A stretch of DNA of 32,686 nucleotides from JAVWGW01 sp036655915 (GTDB lineage Bacteria > Actinomycetota > Coriobacteriia > Coriobacteriales > Eggerthellaceae): the NCBI GenBank assembly GCA_036655915.1, contig JAVVPE010000015.1:1-32686 (forward strand), given 5' to 3'. The position numbers and the translations under genes were made by a program. Under the pieces are notes generated by a model. It searched no databases, was not told the origin of the DNA, and saw only the letters and a list, made by a program, of their open reading frames with translations. Below are positions 6,641 to 15,118 of this stretch, in pieces. The first letter of the stretch is position 1. Every line of letters begins with the position of its first letter.

Positions 6641-7984
6641 TTACAGAAACATTGCCATGTAAAGCGGTAGGTGCACTATGCCATCTTTTACCAGTATGTC
6701 TTTCGTGTACAGGATGTAGCTTTCTCCCATATTCTTGGTAAAACGCCTGCGGAACTTATCAAGTGAAGCATGTTTTTGATAGCTTCCAGACTTAACTTCG
6801 ATAGGCGATATTTTTCTTCCGTTGGGTATAAGAAAATCAATTTCCATCATGTTTGCACGGTTGCCATTGGCTGGTCGCGAATAGAAGAACAAGCGGTGAC
6901 CCTGCGCGCGCAGCATTTGCGCAACAGCATTTTCTGCAATCATTCCTTCGTTAACGTTCATCTTATCAAGAAGTATTGCCCGGTAAAGATCGTTATCCTG
7001 GTATTTCTGGTCCATAAAAGCTAGGGTAACCAAAAGACCCGTATCGCCCATATAGCACTTGAGGGTTGAATGCCGCGCACTCATTTCCAGCGAGCCATAA
7101 GGATCTTCCGTGTTAAAGCAGGTATTGATCACCATGGCCTCATCAAGCCAAATAAAGGCATCTTCATAGTCGCGCAACCTTGCGTGTTCCCCAAGGGAGG
7201 ACAGCTTAAAACGCTTTTCTTTTCTTGTTAGCTGCGAGGGAATTTGATCAAAGAGCGAAAAGACCCGAGCCTCGTATCCCTTTGCAAACTTAGCAACATC
7301 TTCACGATAAAGCGTTAAGATGCGTCGTTTTATTCGGTCAACTTGTTCAAAATCCCCTGATTCAGCAAATTCCTCAACTGCTTGAGGCATTCCACCGACA
7401 AGCAGATATTTGCGAAAATCGTTCATCACACGACGATGCAACGCCTGCCCAAGGGGCCTGCGGTTATCAAAAAACTGACGCAATATCGAAATGGTTACTT
7501 CATCACCCATCGCCCAAAGATATTCTTCAAAATCCAAAGGAAACATTTCCACGTGTTCTTCTTCGGAAGGGATGACTATATCTTGATTATTCTGGCTTAA
7601 GGTTATCAACGAGCCGGTTTCAATGTAGTCGTAACGATGGTCGGCTACGAGGTATTTTACCAGCTGACGGGCTTGCGGAAATTGCTGAACCTCGTCAAAA
7701 ACAATCACCGATGCACGTTCGTAAAGCTTGGTATGATAAAAAGCCGACAGTTTAAGAAAAAAGGTATCAAGATCATCACCATCTTCCTCAAAGATTGCGC
7801 GAACTTGTTTAGGAACATTGGCAAAATCAACGAGTATGAAAGAACGGTATTCATTTTTGGCAAACGATGCGCAAATATGACTTTTGCCAACACGGCGCGC
7901 GCCATCAACGAATAGAGCTGATGTGCCTTTATCTTTAAGCTTCCAGCTCAGCAGCGTGTCATACATCTTTCGCTTTAGTTCCAT
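6641..7984 (-). CDS. AAA ATPase with C-terminal DUF4143 (PD-(D/E)xK-like) domain, copy 1
   Basis: A 447-residue protein. The N-terminal AAA domain has Walker A GARRVGKS (residues 28-35), Walker B VIVFDEVQQ (about 91-99) and a sensor-like ETGS. The C-terminal DUF4143 region carries the nuclease-like signature EIDFLIPNG then PIEVKSG, i.e. D...ExK. Cellular function is unestablished; relatives are abundant accessory genes in gut bacteria. The second of two adjacent ATGs (7984) has the better spacing to GGAG (complement of 7990-7993). The gene is visibly more AT-rich than its neighbours and stands alone, consistent with horizontal acquisition. Three direct repeats precede it, one inside the leader. 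Confidence 0.87.
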   Translation of the reverse strand: MELKRKMYDTLLSWKLKDKGTSALFVDGARRVGKSHICASFAKNEYRSFILVDFANVPKQVRAIFEEDGDDLDTFFLKLSAFYHTKLYERASVIVFDEVQQFPQARQLVKYLVADHRYDYIETGSLITLSQNNQDIVIPSEEEHVEMFPLDFEEYLWAMGDEVTISILRQFFDNRRPLGQALHRRVMNDFRKYLLVGGMPQAVEEFAESGDFEQVDRIKRRILTLYREDVAKFAKGYEARVFSLFDQIPSQLTRKEKRFKLSSLGEHARLRDYEDAFIWLDEAMVINTCFNTEDPYGSLEMSARHSTLKCYMGDTGLLVTLAFMDQKYQDNDLYRAILLDKMNVNEGMIAENAVAQMLRAQGHRLFFYSRPANGNRANMMEIDFLIPNGRKISPIEVKSGSYQKHASLDKFRRRFTKNMGESYILYTKDILVKDGIVHLPLYMAMFL

Positions 7985-7997
7985 CATGTCTCCGATT

Positions 7998-8079
7998 CAC
8001 GAAAATACGCTTAGAATGTTTTGAATTATACACGAAAATACGCTTAGATTTTGTCTCAAAGACCACGAAAATACGCTTA
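7998..8079. repeat. Three direct repeats with exact 33-bp spacing upstream of the ATPase
   Basis: CACGAAAATACGCTTAGA occurs at 7998-8015 and 8031-8048, and its first 16 bases again at 8064-8079. Starts are exactly 33 bp apart (about three helical turns), so bound proteins would face the same side. The sequences between copies are not conserved. The proximal copy ends about 13 bp before the ATPase start. Confidence 0.9.
8025..8030 (-). promoter_or_regulatory. -10 element of the ATPase gene between repeat copies
   Basis: On the minus strand, a perfect TATAAT is formed by the complement of 8025-8030. It lies between repeats 1 and 2; the predicted start of transcription near 8018 puts repeat 1 in the mRNA leader and repeat 2 in the spacer/-35 zone. 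No good -35 is visible. Confidence 0.55.
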
Positions 8080-8145
8080 ACGCGCATCCTCTGAAGGGTA
8101 AAACTACGTTTTGGTTACGGGGCGGGGGTTTTTAACTGGTACCGC

Positions 8146-8183
8146 TATACTGTCAGTTATACAAGGTGCATGAAATCATGCAC
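8146..8183 (+). promoter_or_regulatory. Promoter and palindrome before the proline-rich gene
   Basis: TATACT at 8146-8151 is a good -10 without an obvious -35. A perfect inverted repeat, GTGCATGA-AA-TCATGCAC (8166-8183), starts just after the predicted transcription start, where a repressor could act. Further down, 8185-8199 and 8220-8234 can pair at 13 of 15 positions, forming a long leader hairpin just before the ribosome-binding site. Confidence 0.5.
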
Positions 8184-8256
8184 AAGCACCCGGGGAAGAG
8201 GAAGTACAGATTTGTCGCATCTTCCCGGTGTGCTTTACCCCGAAAGAGAGGCAATC

Positions 8257-8694
8257 ATGGCAGAAGAAATCAACATTCCCACCCCGCCCCCCGCATCCCC
8301 GCAGGCCACTGATTCCGTGCAGCCCCCCGTTCAGCCGGCGCCGCAGCCAGAACCGCAGCCGCAACCCATGCCCCAGCCGATGCCGCAACCGGTGCAGCCG
8401 CTGTATGCGCCCGCTCCGCTGATGATGCAGATGACCGGTGGCATGAAGTTTGGCTACTGCCTGCTTGGCTTTTTGATGTCGCTGCCCGGCGTGCTTGTCG
8501 CCTGGCTGATTAACGCCGATAAAGTGCCGTCCATGAAAAGTGACGCGCTGAAGTTTTCCCTTATCGGCTTTGCGGTATCCATCGTTATCGGCATCCTCCT
8601 CACCATGATGTTCGTCGGCTTTATTGTTGCCTTGGTGGCCGCCGCGGGCGATGCTTCGCTGTATAGTTCTGCCTATGGACCGGATATGTTCTAG
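8257..8694 (+). CDS. Proline/glutamine-rich two-TM membrane protein
   Basis: A 145-residue protein not assigned to a named family. The N-terminal 55 or so residues are dominated by Pro and Gln (repeats of PQP, PMPQ). A hydrophobic segment (FGYCLLGFLMSLPGVLVAWL), a short polar linker (NADKVPSMKSD) and a second long hydrophobic segment follow. The ATG at 8257 follows an AGAGAGG ribosome-binding site; upstream in-frame codons lie in the structured leader. The design, a low-complexity soluble tail plus two helices, resembles small DUF4870-like or signalling-associated membrane proteins of actinobacteria, but no function can be given. A strong terminator follows. Confidence 0.7.
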   Translation: MAEEINIPTPPPASPQATDSVQPPVQPAPQPEPQPQPMPQPMPQPVQPLYAPAPLMMQMTGGMKFGYCLLGFLMSLPGVLVAWLINADKVPSMKSDALKFSLIGFAVSIVIGILLTMMFVGFIVALVAAAGDASLYSSAYGPDMF

Positions 8695-8721
8695 GCACTT
8701 GGTTCAGCACCATCTGCTTGC

Positions 8722-8750
8722 AAAGAGCCTTCCTCAGGGGGGCTCTTTTT
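8722..8750 (+). terminator. Rho-independent terminator
   Basis: AAAGAGCC (8722-8729) pairs perfectly with GGCTCTTT (8741-8748), and the stem runs into a T5 tract. It ends the proline-rich gene and isolates the leucine operon promoter that follows. Confidence 0.85.
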
Positions 8751-8759
8751 GTTGGGCGG

Positions 8760-8768
8760 TGGTACAAT
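8760..8768 (+). promoter_or_regulatory. leuCDB promoter, extended -10
   Basis: TGGTACAAT: TG at 8760-8761, TACAAT at 8763-8768. The same nine bases recur before the Veg-like gene and the Phd-like antitoxin. Transcription from about 8775 gives a leader of about 26 bases, too short for a leucine attenuator. Confidence 0.55.
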
Positions 8769-8800
8769 GGGGCGATTTGAGGGCGCGGATAGGGGTGGCG

Positions 8801-10084
8801 ATGGCGCGGGCGATGACCATAGCGGAAAAGATTTTGGCAGCTCACGCAGGGCTTGATGAAGTGGTGCCGGGCCAACTTATCGAATGCGATTGTGACCTGG
8901 TGCTTTCCAATGATGTTACCGGGCCTTTGGCCATACAGGAATTTCGCCGGCTGGGGGCAGACGCGGTATTCGACAACACAAAAATTGTCTTGGTGCCCGA
9001 TCACTATACGCCCAACAAGGATATTAAAAGTGCGCAGCAGGCAAAGATACTGCGCGATTTTGCCCACGAGCAGGGCATTAGCCATTACTACGAAATCGGC
9101 TGCATGGGCATCGAACACGCCTTGCTACCCGAACAAGGCGTGGTGGGCGCGGGCGATTTGGTGATTGGGTCCGACAGTCACACCTGCACGTATGGCGCGC
9201 TGGGCGCTTTTGCCACCGGCGTGGGGTCCACCGACGCCGCCGTGGCCTACGCCACGGGTCGCGCGTGGTTTAAGGTGCCCGAATCCATTAAAATCAAGGT
9301 TGAAGGCAGGCTTGCTGCGGGGGTAAGCGCCAAAGACCTCATCTTGTACCTTATCGGCCACATGGGCGTGGATGGCGCCCTGTATCAGGTGATGGAATTC
9401 ACGGGCAGCACCATTGCCTCTTTGAGTATGGAAGGCCGCATGACCTTGGCAAACATGGCCATTGAAGCGGGCGCAAAAACGGGTATCATCGCCGTTGACG
9501 CCACAACGCGTGCCTATATGCGGGGTCGCACGCAGCGCCCCTACACCGAATACCATTCCGACCCCGCTGCAAGCTATGCCGCCGAAATAGAGGTGGATGC
9601 GGCCGACATTGTGCCGATGGTCAGTTTTCCGCACCTGCCTTCCAACGTGCGCCCGGTGGCACAAGCGCGCCACATAGGCATCGACCAATGCGTTATCGGC
9701 AGCTGCACCAACGGCCGCATCGAAGATATGCGCCAGGCGGCCGCCGTGTTGCGGGGGCGCACCGTCGCCCCTCAGGTGCGCTGCATTATTATTCCCGCCA
9801 CGCAGCAGGTGTATCGTCAGTGTATGCAGGAAGGCCTAAGCGAAGTGTTTCTTGATGCGCATTGCGTTGTGTCCACGCCCACCTGCGGGCCGTGTTTGGG
9901 CGGGCATATGGGTGTGCTTGCCACAGGGGAACGCTGCGTTTCTACCACCAACCGCAATTTTGTTGGCCGCATGGGGCACCCTAGTTCCGAAGTGTATTTA
10001 ACCAACCCGGCTGTGGCGGCGGCATCGGCTGTGGCGGGGCATATTGCGCTGCCTCAAGATGTGGAGGATACCCATGCACTTTAA
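8801..10084 (+). CDS. leuC: 3-isopropylmalate dehydratase large subunit
   Basis: A 427-residue aconitase-family subunit that with LeuD isomerises 2-isopropylmalate to 3-isopropylmalate in leucine synthesis (cytoplasmic, 4Fe-4S). Fe-S ligand motifs are visible: CVIGSCTNGR and, near the C-terminus, CGPCLGGHMG; the conserved GSDSHTCTYGALG is also present. The length of about 420 residues matches the archaeal/actinobacterial short LeuC form rather than the 466-residue enterobacterial one. The ATG at 8801 has AGGGG five bases upstream; an alternative is ATG at 8813. It overlaps leuD by 11 bases. Confidence 0.95.
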   Translation: MARAMTIAEKILAAHAGLDEVVPGQLIECDCDLVLSNDVTGPLAIQEFRRLGADAVFDNTKIVLVPDHYTPNKDIKSAQQAKILRDFAHEQGISHYYEIGCMGIEHALLPEQGVVGAGDLVIGSDSHTCTYGALGAFATGVGSTDAAVAYATGRAWFKVPESIKIKVEGRLAAGVSAKDLILYLIGHMGVDGALYQVMEFTGSTIASLSMEGRMTLANMAIEAGAKTGIIAVDATTRAYMRGRTQRPYTEYHSDPAASYAAEIEVDAADIVPMVSFPHLPSNVRPVAQARHIGIDQCVIGSCTNGRIEDMRQAAAVLRGRTVAPQVRCIIIPATQQVYRQCMQEGLSEVFLDAHCVVSTPTCGPCLGGHMGVLATGERCVSTTNRNFVGRMGHPSSEVYLTNPAVAAASAVAGHIALPQDVEDTHAL

Positions 10085-10604
10085 GGGAACGGTGCATCGC
10101 TATGGGCGCGACGTGGATACCGACGTTATCATACCCGCGCGCTATTTGACCACGAATAACGCCGATGAACTGGCCAAACACTGCCTGGAAGATTTGGACG
10201 CCTCCTTTGTGGAAAACGTGGTGCCCGGCGATATTTTGGTGGCCGAAGAAAACTTTGGCTGCGGATCTTCGCGCGAACACGCACCGGTGGCTCTTAAAGC
10301 GGCAGGGGTCAGCTGCATTGTCGCGAAAAGTTTCGCGCGCATCTTTTATCGCAACGCCATCAATATCGGTCTGCCCATCATGGAATGCCCCGAAGCGGTG
10401 GCCGCCAGCAAGCAGGGAGATATACTCAGCATCGATGCCGATGCGGGCACCCTCGCCAACGAAACTACGGGCGAAACGTTTAAGGCACAGGCGTTTCCTC
10501 CGTTCATTAAAGAAATTATCCAGCAAGGTGGGCTGATCGCTCGCACGCGCAACCAACAAAGAGCAGGGTCTGTTGCGCCAGGTAGCGATGGGAGGGCGAT
10601 GTAG
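10074..10604 (+). CDS. leuD: 3-isopropylmalate dehydratase small subunit
   Basis: A 176-residue swivel-domain partner of LeuC. Signature segments are YGRDVDTDVIIPARYL at the N-terminus, EENFGCGSSREHAP (the substrate-loop motif), and AKSFARIFYRNAINIGLP. The ATG at 10074 lies inside the end of leuC, with a GTGGAGG ribosome-binding site at 10061-10067. The C-terminal 20 or so residues (after GGLIARTR) are a non-conserved tail compared with the typical length of about 165. Confidence 0.95.
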   Translation: MHFKGTVHRYGRDVDTDVIIPARYLTTNNADELAKHCLEDLDASFVENVVPGDILVAEENFGCGSSREHAPVALKAAGVSCIVAKSFARIFYRNAINIGLPIMECPEAVAASKQGDILSIDADAGTLANETTGETFKAQAFPPFIKEIIQQGGLIARTRNQQRAGSVAPGSDGRAM

Positions 10605-10605
10605 C

Positions 10606-11760
10606 GTGACAGGTAAGACGGCGCACAACGGCGCATACGACGGGGCACACAACCCGGCGCAGGCTTTCAAAATATGCGTGCTTCCCGGCGACGGGATTGG
10701 TCCTGAAATCATGGCCGAAGCACGCAAGGTGCTAGAAGCGGTGGGGCAAAAATACGCCACCACATTCACCTTTACCGAAGCGCTTTTGGGCGGCGTTGCC
10801 ATCGACGCGACCGGCGTGGCGCTTCCGCCCGAAACGCTTGTGGCGGCCAAAGCCAGTGACGCGGTGTTGCTTGCGGCGGTCGGCGGCCCGCAGTGGGATA
10901 CCACGGACCCTTCGGTACCGCGCCCTGAACAGGGATTGTTGGGCATTCGCAAAGAACTGGGGCTGTATTGCAACCTGCGCCCCGTCAAGGTGTTTGATGC
11001 CTTGGCCGAGGCTTCCACTTTGAAGCGTGAGTGCGTGGCGGGGGTCGATTTAGTTATTGTGCGCGAATTGACCGGCGGCCTTTACTTCGGCGCGCGCGGT
11101 CGCACACAAGATGAACCGGGGTGCGGCCTTGGTGGCGCGGCTGGGCAGCGTGCCTTTGACACGATGGAATATCAGGAATACGAAATCGAGCGCATTGTGC
11201 GGCGCGCGTTTGACCTGGCACGCACGCGGCGCAAAAAAGTTACGAGCGTTGATAAGGCGAATATATTGGCCACATCACGCCTGTGGCGCGCCATAACTTC
11301 CCAGGTGGCAGGCGATTATCCCGATGTTTCCCTTGAGCACATGCTGGTTGACAACGCCGCCATGCAGCTGGTGCGCGATCCTTCCCAATTTGATGTGCTG
11401 GTAACCGAAAACATGTTTGGCGACATTTTATCTGACGAAGCGGCGCAGCTGGCAGGGTCGTTGGGCATGCTGGCTTCCGCATCGCTGGGCGAGGGGGTGG
11501 CGCTGTACGAACCCACGCACGGGTCGGCGCCCAACATTGCGGGGCACAACAGCGCAAACCCCTTGGCGCAGATACTATGCGTCGAACTTATGTTGCGCGA
11601 AAGCTTGGGCATGCACGAAGCGGCCAATGATGTGGCGCACGCCGTGAAAGCGGTGTTGGATGAAGGCTGGCGCACGGCCGACATCGCCCAAGCGCTCACT
11701 GCCCCGGGCGCTATCATCGGCACCGCCGCGATGGGGGATAGGGTGCTTGCGCGCTTGTAG
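10606..11760 (+). CDS. leuB: 3-isopropylmalate dehydrogenase
   Basis: A 384-residue beta-decarboxylating dehydrogenase that oxidises 3-isopropylmalate with NAD, the third step of the leucine branch. Visible motifs are LPGDGIGPEI, LGIRKELGLYCNLRPV (substrate arginines), ELTGGLYFG, NMFGDILSDEAAQLAGSLG (metal-binding aspartates) and the NAD-binding GSAPNIAGHNSANP. A GTG at 10606, directly after the leuD stop, is chosen with GGGAGG at 10590-10595; ATG at 10588 is an alternative that would overlap leuD. The start gives an unusual N-terminal extension of about 20 residues before the conserved fold. leuA and the ilv genes are not in this window. Confidence 0.94.
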   Translation: MTGKTAHNGAYDGAHNPAQAFKICVLPGDGIGPEIMAEARKVLEAVGQKYATTFTFTEALLGGVAIDATGVALPPETLVAAKASDAVLLAAVGGPQWDTTDPSVPRPEQGLLGIRKELGLYCNLRPVKVFDALAEASTLKRECVAGVDLVIVRELTGGLYFGARGRTQDEPGCGLGGAAGQRAFDTMEYQEYEIERIVRRAFDLARTRRKKVTSVDKANILATSRLWRAITSQVAGDYPDVSLEHMLVDNAAMQLVRDPSQFDVLVTENMFGDILSDEAAQLAGSLGMLASASLGEGVALYEPTHGSAPNIAGHNSANPLAQILCVELMLRESLGMHEAANDVAHAVKAVLDEGWRTADIAQALTAPGAIIGTAAMGDRVLARL

Positions 11761-11784
11761 TCCTGATGAACTGCGATTGCAAGG

Positions 11785-11812
11785 CTTGCCCACGAAAGGT
11801 TTGCGCTACAAT
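11785..11812 (+). promoter_or_regulatory. Possible hisS promoter
   Basis: CTTGCC (11785-11790) and TACAAT (11807-11812) are 16 bp apart. It is the only promoter-like pair in the gap between leuB and hisS and is of moderate quality. Confidence 0.4.
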
Positions 11813-11858
11813 AAAAGCTTAAGGAAGAACGCTCAAGCTTAGCTGCAAAGGAAAAATC

Positions 11859-13217
11859 ATGGCACTGCAAGCACCGAAGGGAACGAAGGATCTTCTGCCT
11901 GAACAGGCGCGATTCTGGGAATACTTCAAAAAGACGGCCTACGACATTTTCGGCCGCTACGGTTATGCCCCCCTTGAAACGCCGATTTTTGAACAGACGG
12001 AATTGTTTGTGCGCGGCATCGGTGAAGCAACCGATGTGGTGTCAAAGGAAATGTTTCAGGTTATTTCGGGCGAAAACTTGAAGAACCTGCTGGCAGGGGA
12101 GGCCATTAAGGCCAAGAGCCAGTTTTCGCTGCGCCCGGAAGGTACGGCGGGTGTTGTGCGCGCTGTGGTGCAAAACGATTTGGTGCCCCAGGGGGGTGCG
12201 CCGGCCAAGCTTATGTATGCGGGGCAGATGTTTCGCGCCGAACGCCCGCAAATGGGACGCCTGCGCCAGTTTCGCCAGGTAGGGGTTGAATGTTTGGGCG
12301 CTGAAGCCCCCAGCGTCGATGCCGAAGCCATCATCATGCTCATGCGTTTTTATGAGGCCATCGGCATTGCGCGGCCGTCGATGCGCTTGCTGCTCAATTC
12401 CATGGGCTGCGACGCGTGTCGCCCAGCTTATCGCGAAGAAGTGCGCAGCTTTATTTTGGACCACGCACAGGATATGTGCGAAGAATGCCTGCATCGTGCC
12501 GAAATCAATCCCTTGCGTGCCTTTGATTGCAAAAACCCTCACTGCGCCGAAATCATGGAAGACGCGCCGAAAATCACCGACTTTCTGTGTGAGGAATGTC
12601 GCACGCATTACGCCACGGTAAAAAGCTATTTACAGCTTGCCGGCATTGAGTTTATAGAAGATACGCGCCTGGTGCGCGGCTTGGATTATTACATGCGCAC
12701 CGTGTTTGAGGTGCAGGTAACAAACGGCATGGGCGCACAAAACGCCATCGGCGGCGGTGGTCGCTACGATAAGCTGGCCGAAGAAGTGGGCGGCCGCCCC
12801 ACGCCGGGGCTAGGCTTTGCGCTGGGTTTTGAACGCTGCGTTATCGCCCTTGAAGCGGCGGGCAATGCCTTCCCGGTCACTGATGTTCCCTCTATCTTTT
12901 TGGCGTGCGTGGATGATTCGGTGCGCCCCGTGGCCTTTGAACTGTTGCAAGCCCTGCGCGATGCGGGCATGACAGCCGAAATGGACCACCAGCAGCGCAG
13001 CCTGAAAAGCCAGTTCAAGCTGGCTGACAAGATGGCCGCGCGCACCGTATGCATCTTGGGCCCTGAAGAAGTGGCAGAGGGTAAAGTGAAGGTGCGCAAC
13101 ATGGGCACGCACGAAGAAAAACTGATCGACCTTGAAGCGGCAGCTAAGTTTCTGGGGAATTTCGGCGGCATGCCTTATAATGGCGTGATGCCCGGCATCG
13201 AAGAAGCGCTTGACTAG
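11859..13217 (+). CDS. hisS: Histidyl-tRNA synthetase
   Basis: A 452-residue class II aminoacyl-tRNA synthetase, charging tRNA-His with histidine. Motif 2 is FRAERPQMGRLRQF (about residues 125-140). The histidine-specific elements are LVRGLDYYMRTVFE (about 268-281) and IGGGGRYDKL. Motif 3 is in GLGFALGFERC, followed by a C-terminal anticodon-binding domain. The insertion between motif 2 and the His motif is rich in Cys (CDAC, CEEC, CKNPHC, CEEC), a zinc-ribbon-like pattern found in some HisRS of Gram-positives. AAAGGAAA precedes the ATG. It is followed 78 bases later by aspS, a conserved pairing. Confidence 0.97.
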   Translation: MALQAPKGTKDLLPEQARFWEYFKKTAYDIFGRYGYAPLETPIFEQTELFVRGIGEATDVVSKEMFQVISGENLKNLLAGEAIKAKSQFSLRPEGTAGVVRAVVQNDLVPQGGAPAKLMYAGQMFRAERPQMGRLRQFRQVGVECLGAEAPSVDAEAIIMLMRFYEAIGIARPSMRLLLNSMGCDACRPAYREEVRSFILDHAQDMCEECLHRAEINPLRAFDCKNPHCAEIMEDAPKITDFLCEECRTHYATVKSYLQLAGIEFIEDTRLVRGLDYYMRTVFEVQVTNGMGAQNAIGGGGRYDKLAEEVGGRPTPGLGFALGFERCVIALEAAGNAFPVTDVPSIFLACVDDSVRPVAFELLQALRDAGMTAEMDHQQRSLKSQFKLADKMAARTVCILGPEEVAEGKVKVRNMGTHEEKLIDLEAAAKFLGNFGGMPYNGVMPGIEEALD

Positions 13218-13243
13218 CACGGGTATACCCCTTGGGTTAACAG

Positions 13244-13274
13244 AGCAAAGCCACCACCTTTGCTTAAAGCAAAA
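13244..13274 (+). promoter_or_regulatory. Alternative hairpins in the hisS-aspS gap
   Basis: AGCAAAG (13244-13250) can pair with CTTTGCT (13258-13264). Alternatively TTTGC (13259-13263) can pair with GCAAA (13269-13273). The two pairings share bases and exclude each other. They sit just before the aspS ribosome-binding site, so they could modulate aspS expression. No T tract follows. Confidence 0.35.
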
Positions 13275-13295
13275 TATAAGGAGCAAGACACAGCT

Positions 13296-15074
13296 ATGAC
13301 AGATTTCAACAACGAGTATTGCATGCATTCACGTACCTGCGGACAACTGCGCGCCAGCGATGTGGGCGCGCAGGTCGTGCTGACCGGTTGGGTGGCGCAT
13401 CGCCGCGACCACGGTGGCTTGATTTTTGTGGACCTGCGCGATCGTGCCGGTTTCACCCAGTGCGTGTTCGACCCTGATTTGGTGGACGCCGCTGGCTTTG
13501 CGGATGCCGAACGCATGCGCAGCGAATGGGTTATTAAGGCCTGCGGCACTGTGCGTGCGCGCAGCGACGAAAATATCAACCCGCATTTGCCCACGGGCGA
13601 AATCGACGTGATGATAACGCAGGTTGAAATTCTCAATGCAAGCACAACGCCCCCCTTCGCCATTGAAGATGGTATCGACACCGATGAAATTACGCGCATG
13701 AAATGGCGCTATATGGATCTTCGCCGTCCGGAAATGTATGAAACCCTGCACTTGCGCCACACCGTCGCCCAGGCCATGCGTGCGGCCTTAAATGAACGCG
13801 GCTTTTTGGAAGTGGAAACACCCATCTTGGCGGGCTCGACCCCGGAAGGTGCGCGCGATTTTATCGTGCCCAGCCGCCCGAACCCCGGCAAATTCTATGC
13901 CCTGCCGCAAAGCCCCCAGCTGTTCAAGCAGATGCTTATGATCGGCGGCGTTGAACGCTATTATCAGATTGCGCGCTGCTTTCGCGATGAAGATTTGCGC
14001 GCCGACCGTCAGCCTGAATTTACCCAGGTCGATATTGAAATGTCGTTTGTTGGCCAAGACGATGTTATGACCATGATGGAAGATGTCATGTCCCATGTGC
14101 TTTCCACCGTAGGCGTGAGCCACAGCTTCCCGCTGCCGCGCATGAGCTATGCCGAATCGATGGAGCGCTTTGGCAACGATCGCCCCGATACACGCTTTGG
14201 CATGGAACTGGTTACGCTAACCGACATCGTGGCTGATTGCGGCTTTAAGGTATTTTCTGGCGTGGCAAAATCGGGTGGCGCCGTCAAGGCTATCAACGCC
14301 AAGGGTGCCGGCGATTGGAGCCGTGGCGAAATTGACAAGCTGGCCACCATCGCTTCTGACAATGGCGCCAAGGGTATGGCCTGGATTGCCTTTACCAGCG
14401 ATGGTCAGGAAAAAAGCCCCATCATCAAATTTTTCAGCGATGAAGAATTTGCGGCGCTCAAGCTTGCTGTTGATGCCCAGCCGGGCGATCTGGTGATGTT
14501 TGCGGCCGACGAGCTTGAAGTGGCCAACGCCGTGCTTTCTGCGCTACGCCTGCACATGGCCGATGCCTTAAACATCCCCCGCGAAGGCCACGCCCTGCTC
14601 TGGATTGTCAATTTCCCCATGTTCAAATATGTTGAAGAAGAAAAGCGCTATGCGGCCGAACACCATCCGTTCACGCGCATCAGCGACGACACGCTCGATA
14701 AGCTTGAGGATGCTCCGCTGGAATGCGGCAGCTATTCTTACGATCTGGTTATGGACGGCTATGAAATCGGTGGCGGCACAATCCGCATTCACGACGCCGA
14801 ACTGCAGCGCCGCGTGCTGCGCACCGTTGGCATGACCGATGAACAAATTGATGAGCAATTTGGCTTTCTGGTTACCGCTTTGGGCAACGGTGCCCCGCCG
14901 CACGGCGGCATTGCCCTGGGCTTGGATCGCCTGATTATGCTGCTTGCGCATCGAGGATCCATCCGCGACGTTATTGCTTTCCCCAAAACAAGCTCGGCTT
15001 CTGACCCCATGACGGGCGCGCCCGATCATGTGGCGCCGCGCCAGCTTAAAGATGTAAGCCTGCGCACGCTTTAA
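13296..15074 (+). CDS. aspS: Aspartyl-tRNA synthetase, bacterial type
   Basis: A 592-residue class II synthetase with an N-terminal OB-fold anticodon domain (VLTGWVAHRRDHGG), catalytic core motif 2 (RCFRDEDLRADRQPEFTQVD), a bacterial GAD insertion (middle third, FKVFSGVAKSGGAVKAI onward) and motif 3 (GGIALGLDRLIMLL). In the anticodon domain, a His stands where E. coli AspRS has Leu (RRRDLG versus HRRDHG). That His is a marker of non-discriminating enzymes, which also load Asp onto tRNA-Asn for the GatCAB route; this is an inference. The ATG at 13296 has AAGGAG 12 bases upstream, rather long spacing. Confidence 0.96.
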   Translation: MTDFNNEYCMHSRTCGQLRASDVGAQVVLTGWVAHRRDHGGLIFVDLRDRAGFTQCVFDPDLVDAAGFADAERMRSEWVIKACGTVRARSDENINPHLPTGEIDVMITQVEILNASTTPPFAIEDGIDTDEITRMKWRYMDLRRPEMYETLHLRHTVAQAMRAALNERGFLEVETPILAGSTPEGARDFIVPSRPNPGKFYALPQSPQLFKQMLMIGGVERYYQIARCFRDEDLRADRQPEFTQVDIEMSFVGQDDVMTMMEDVMSHVLSTVGVSHSFPLPRMSYAESMERFGNDRPDTRFGMELVTLTDIVADCGFKVFSGVAKSGGAVKAINAKGAGDWSRGEIDKLATIASDNGAKGMAWIAFTSDGQEKSPIIKFFSDEEFAALKLAVDAQPGDLVMFAADELEVANAVLSALRLHMADALNIPREGHALLWIVNFPMFKYVEEEKRYAAEHHPFTRISDDTLDKLEDAPLECGSYSYDLVMDGYEIGGGTIRIHDAELQRRVLRTVGMTDEQIDEQFGFLVTALGNGAPPHGGIALGLDRLIMLLAHRGSIRDVIAFPKTSSASDPMTGAPDHVAPRQLKDVSLRTL

Positions 15075-15118
15075 GCGGGCCGGGCAGGGGGCAACCAGGA
15101 GGCAAACAGGGGGTAGCC

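Noticed and set aside
7998..8079. CRISPR array
   Set aside because: Only three short repeats, no cas genes, and intervening sequences of just 15-17 bases; phased operator-like repeats fit better.
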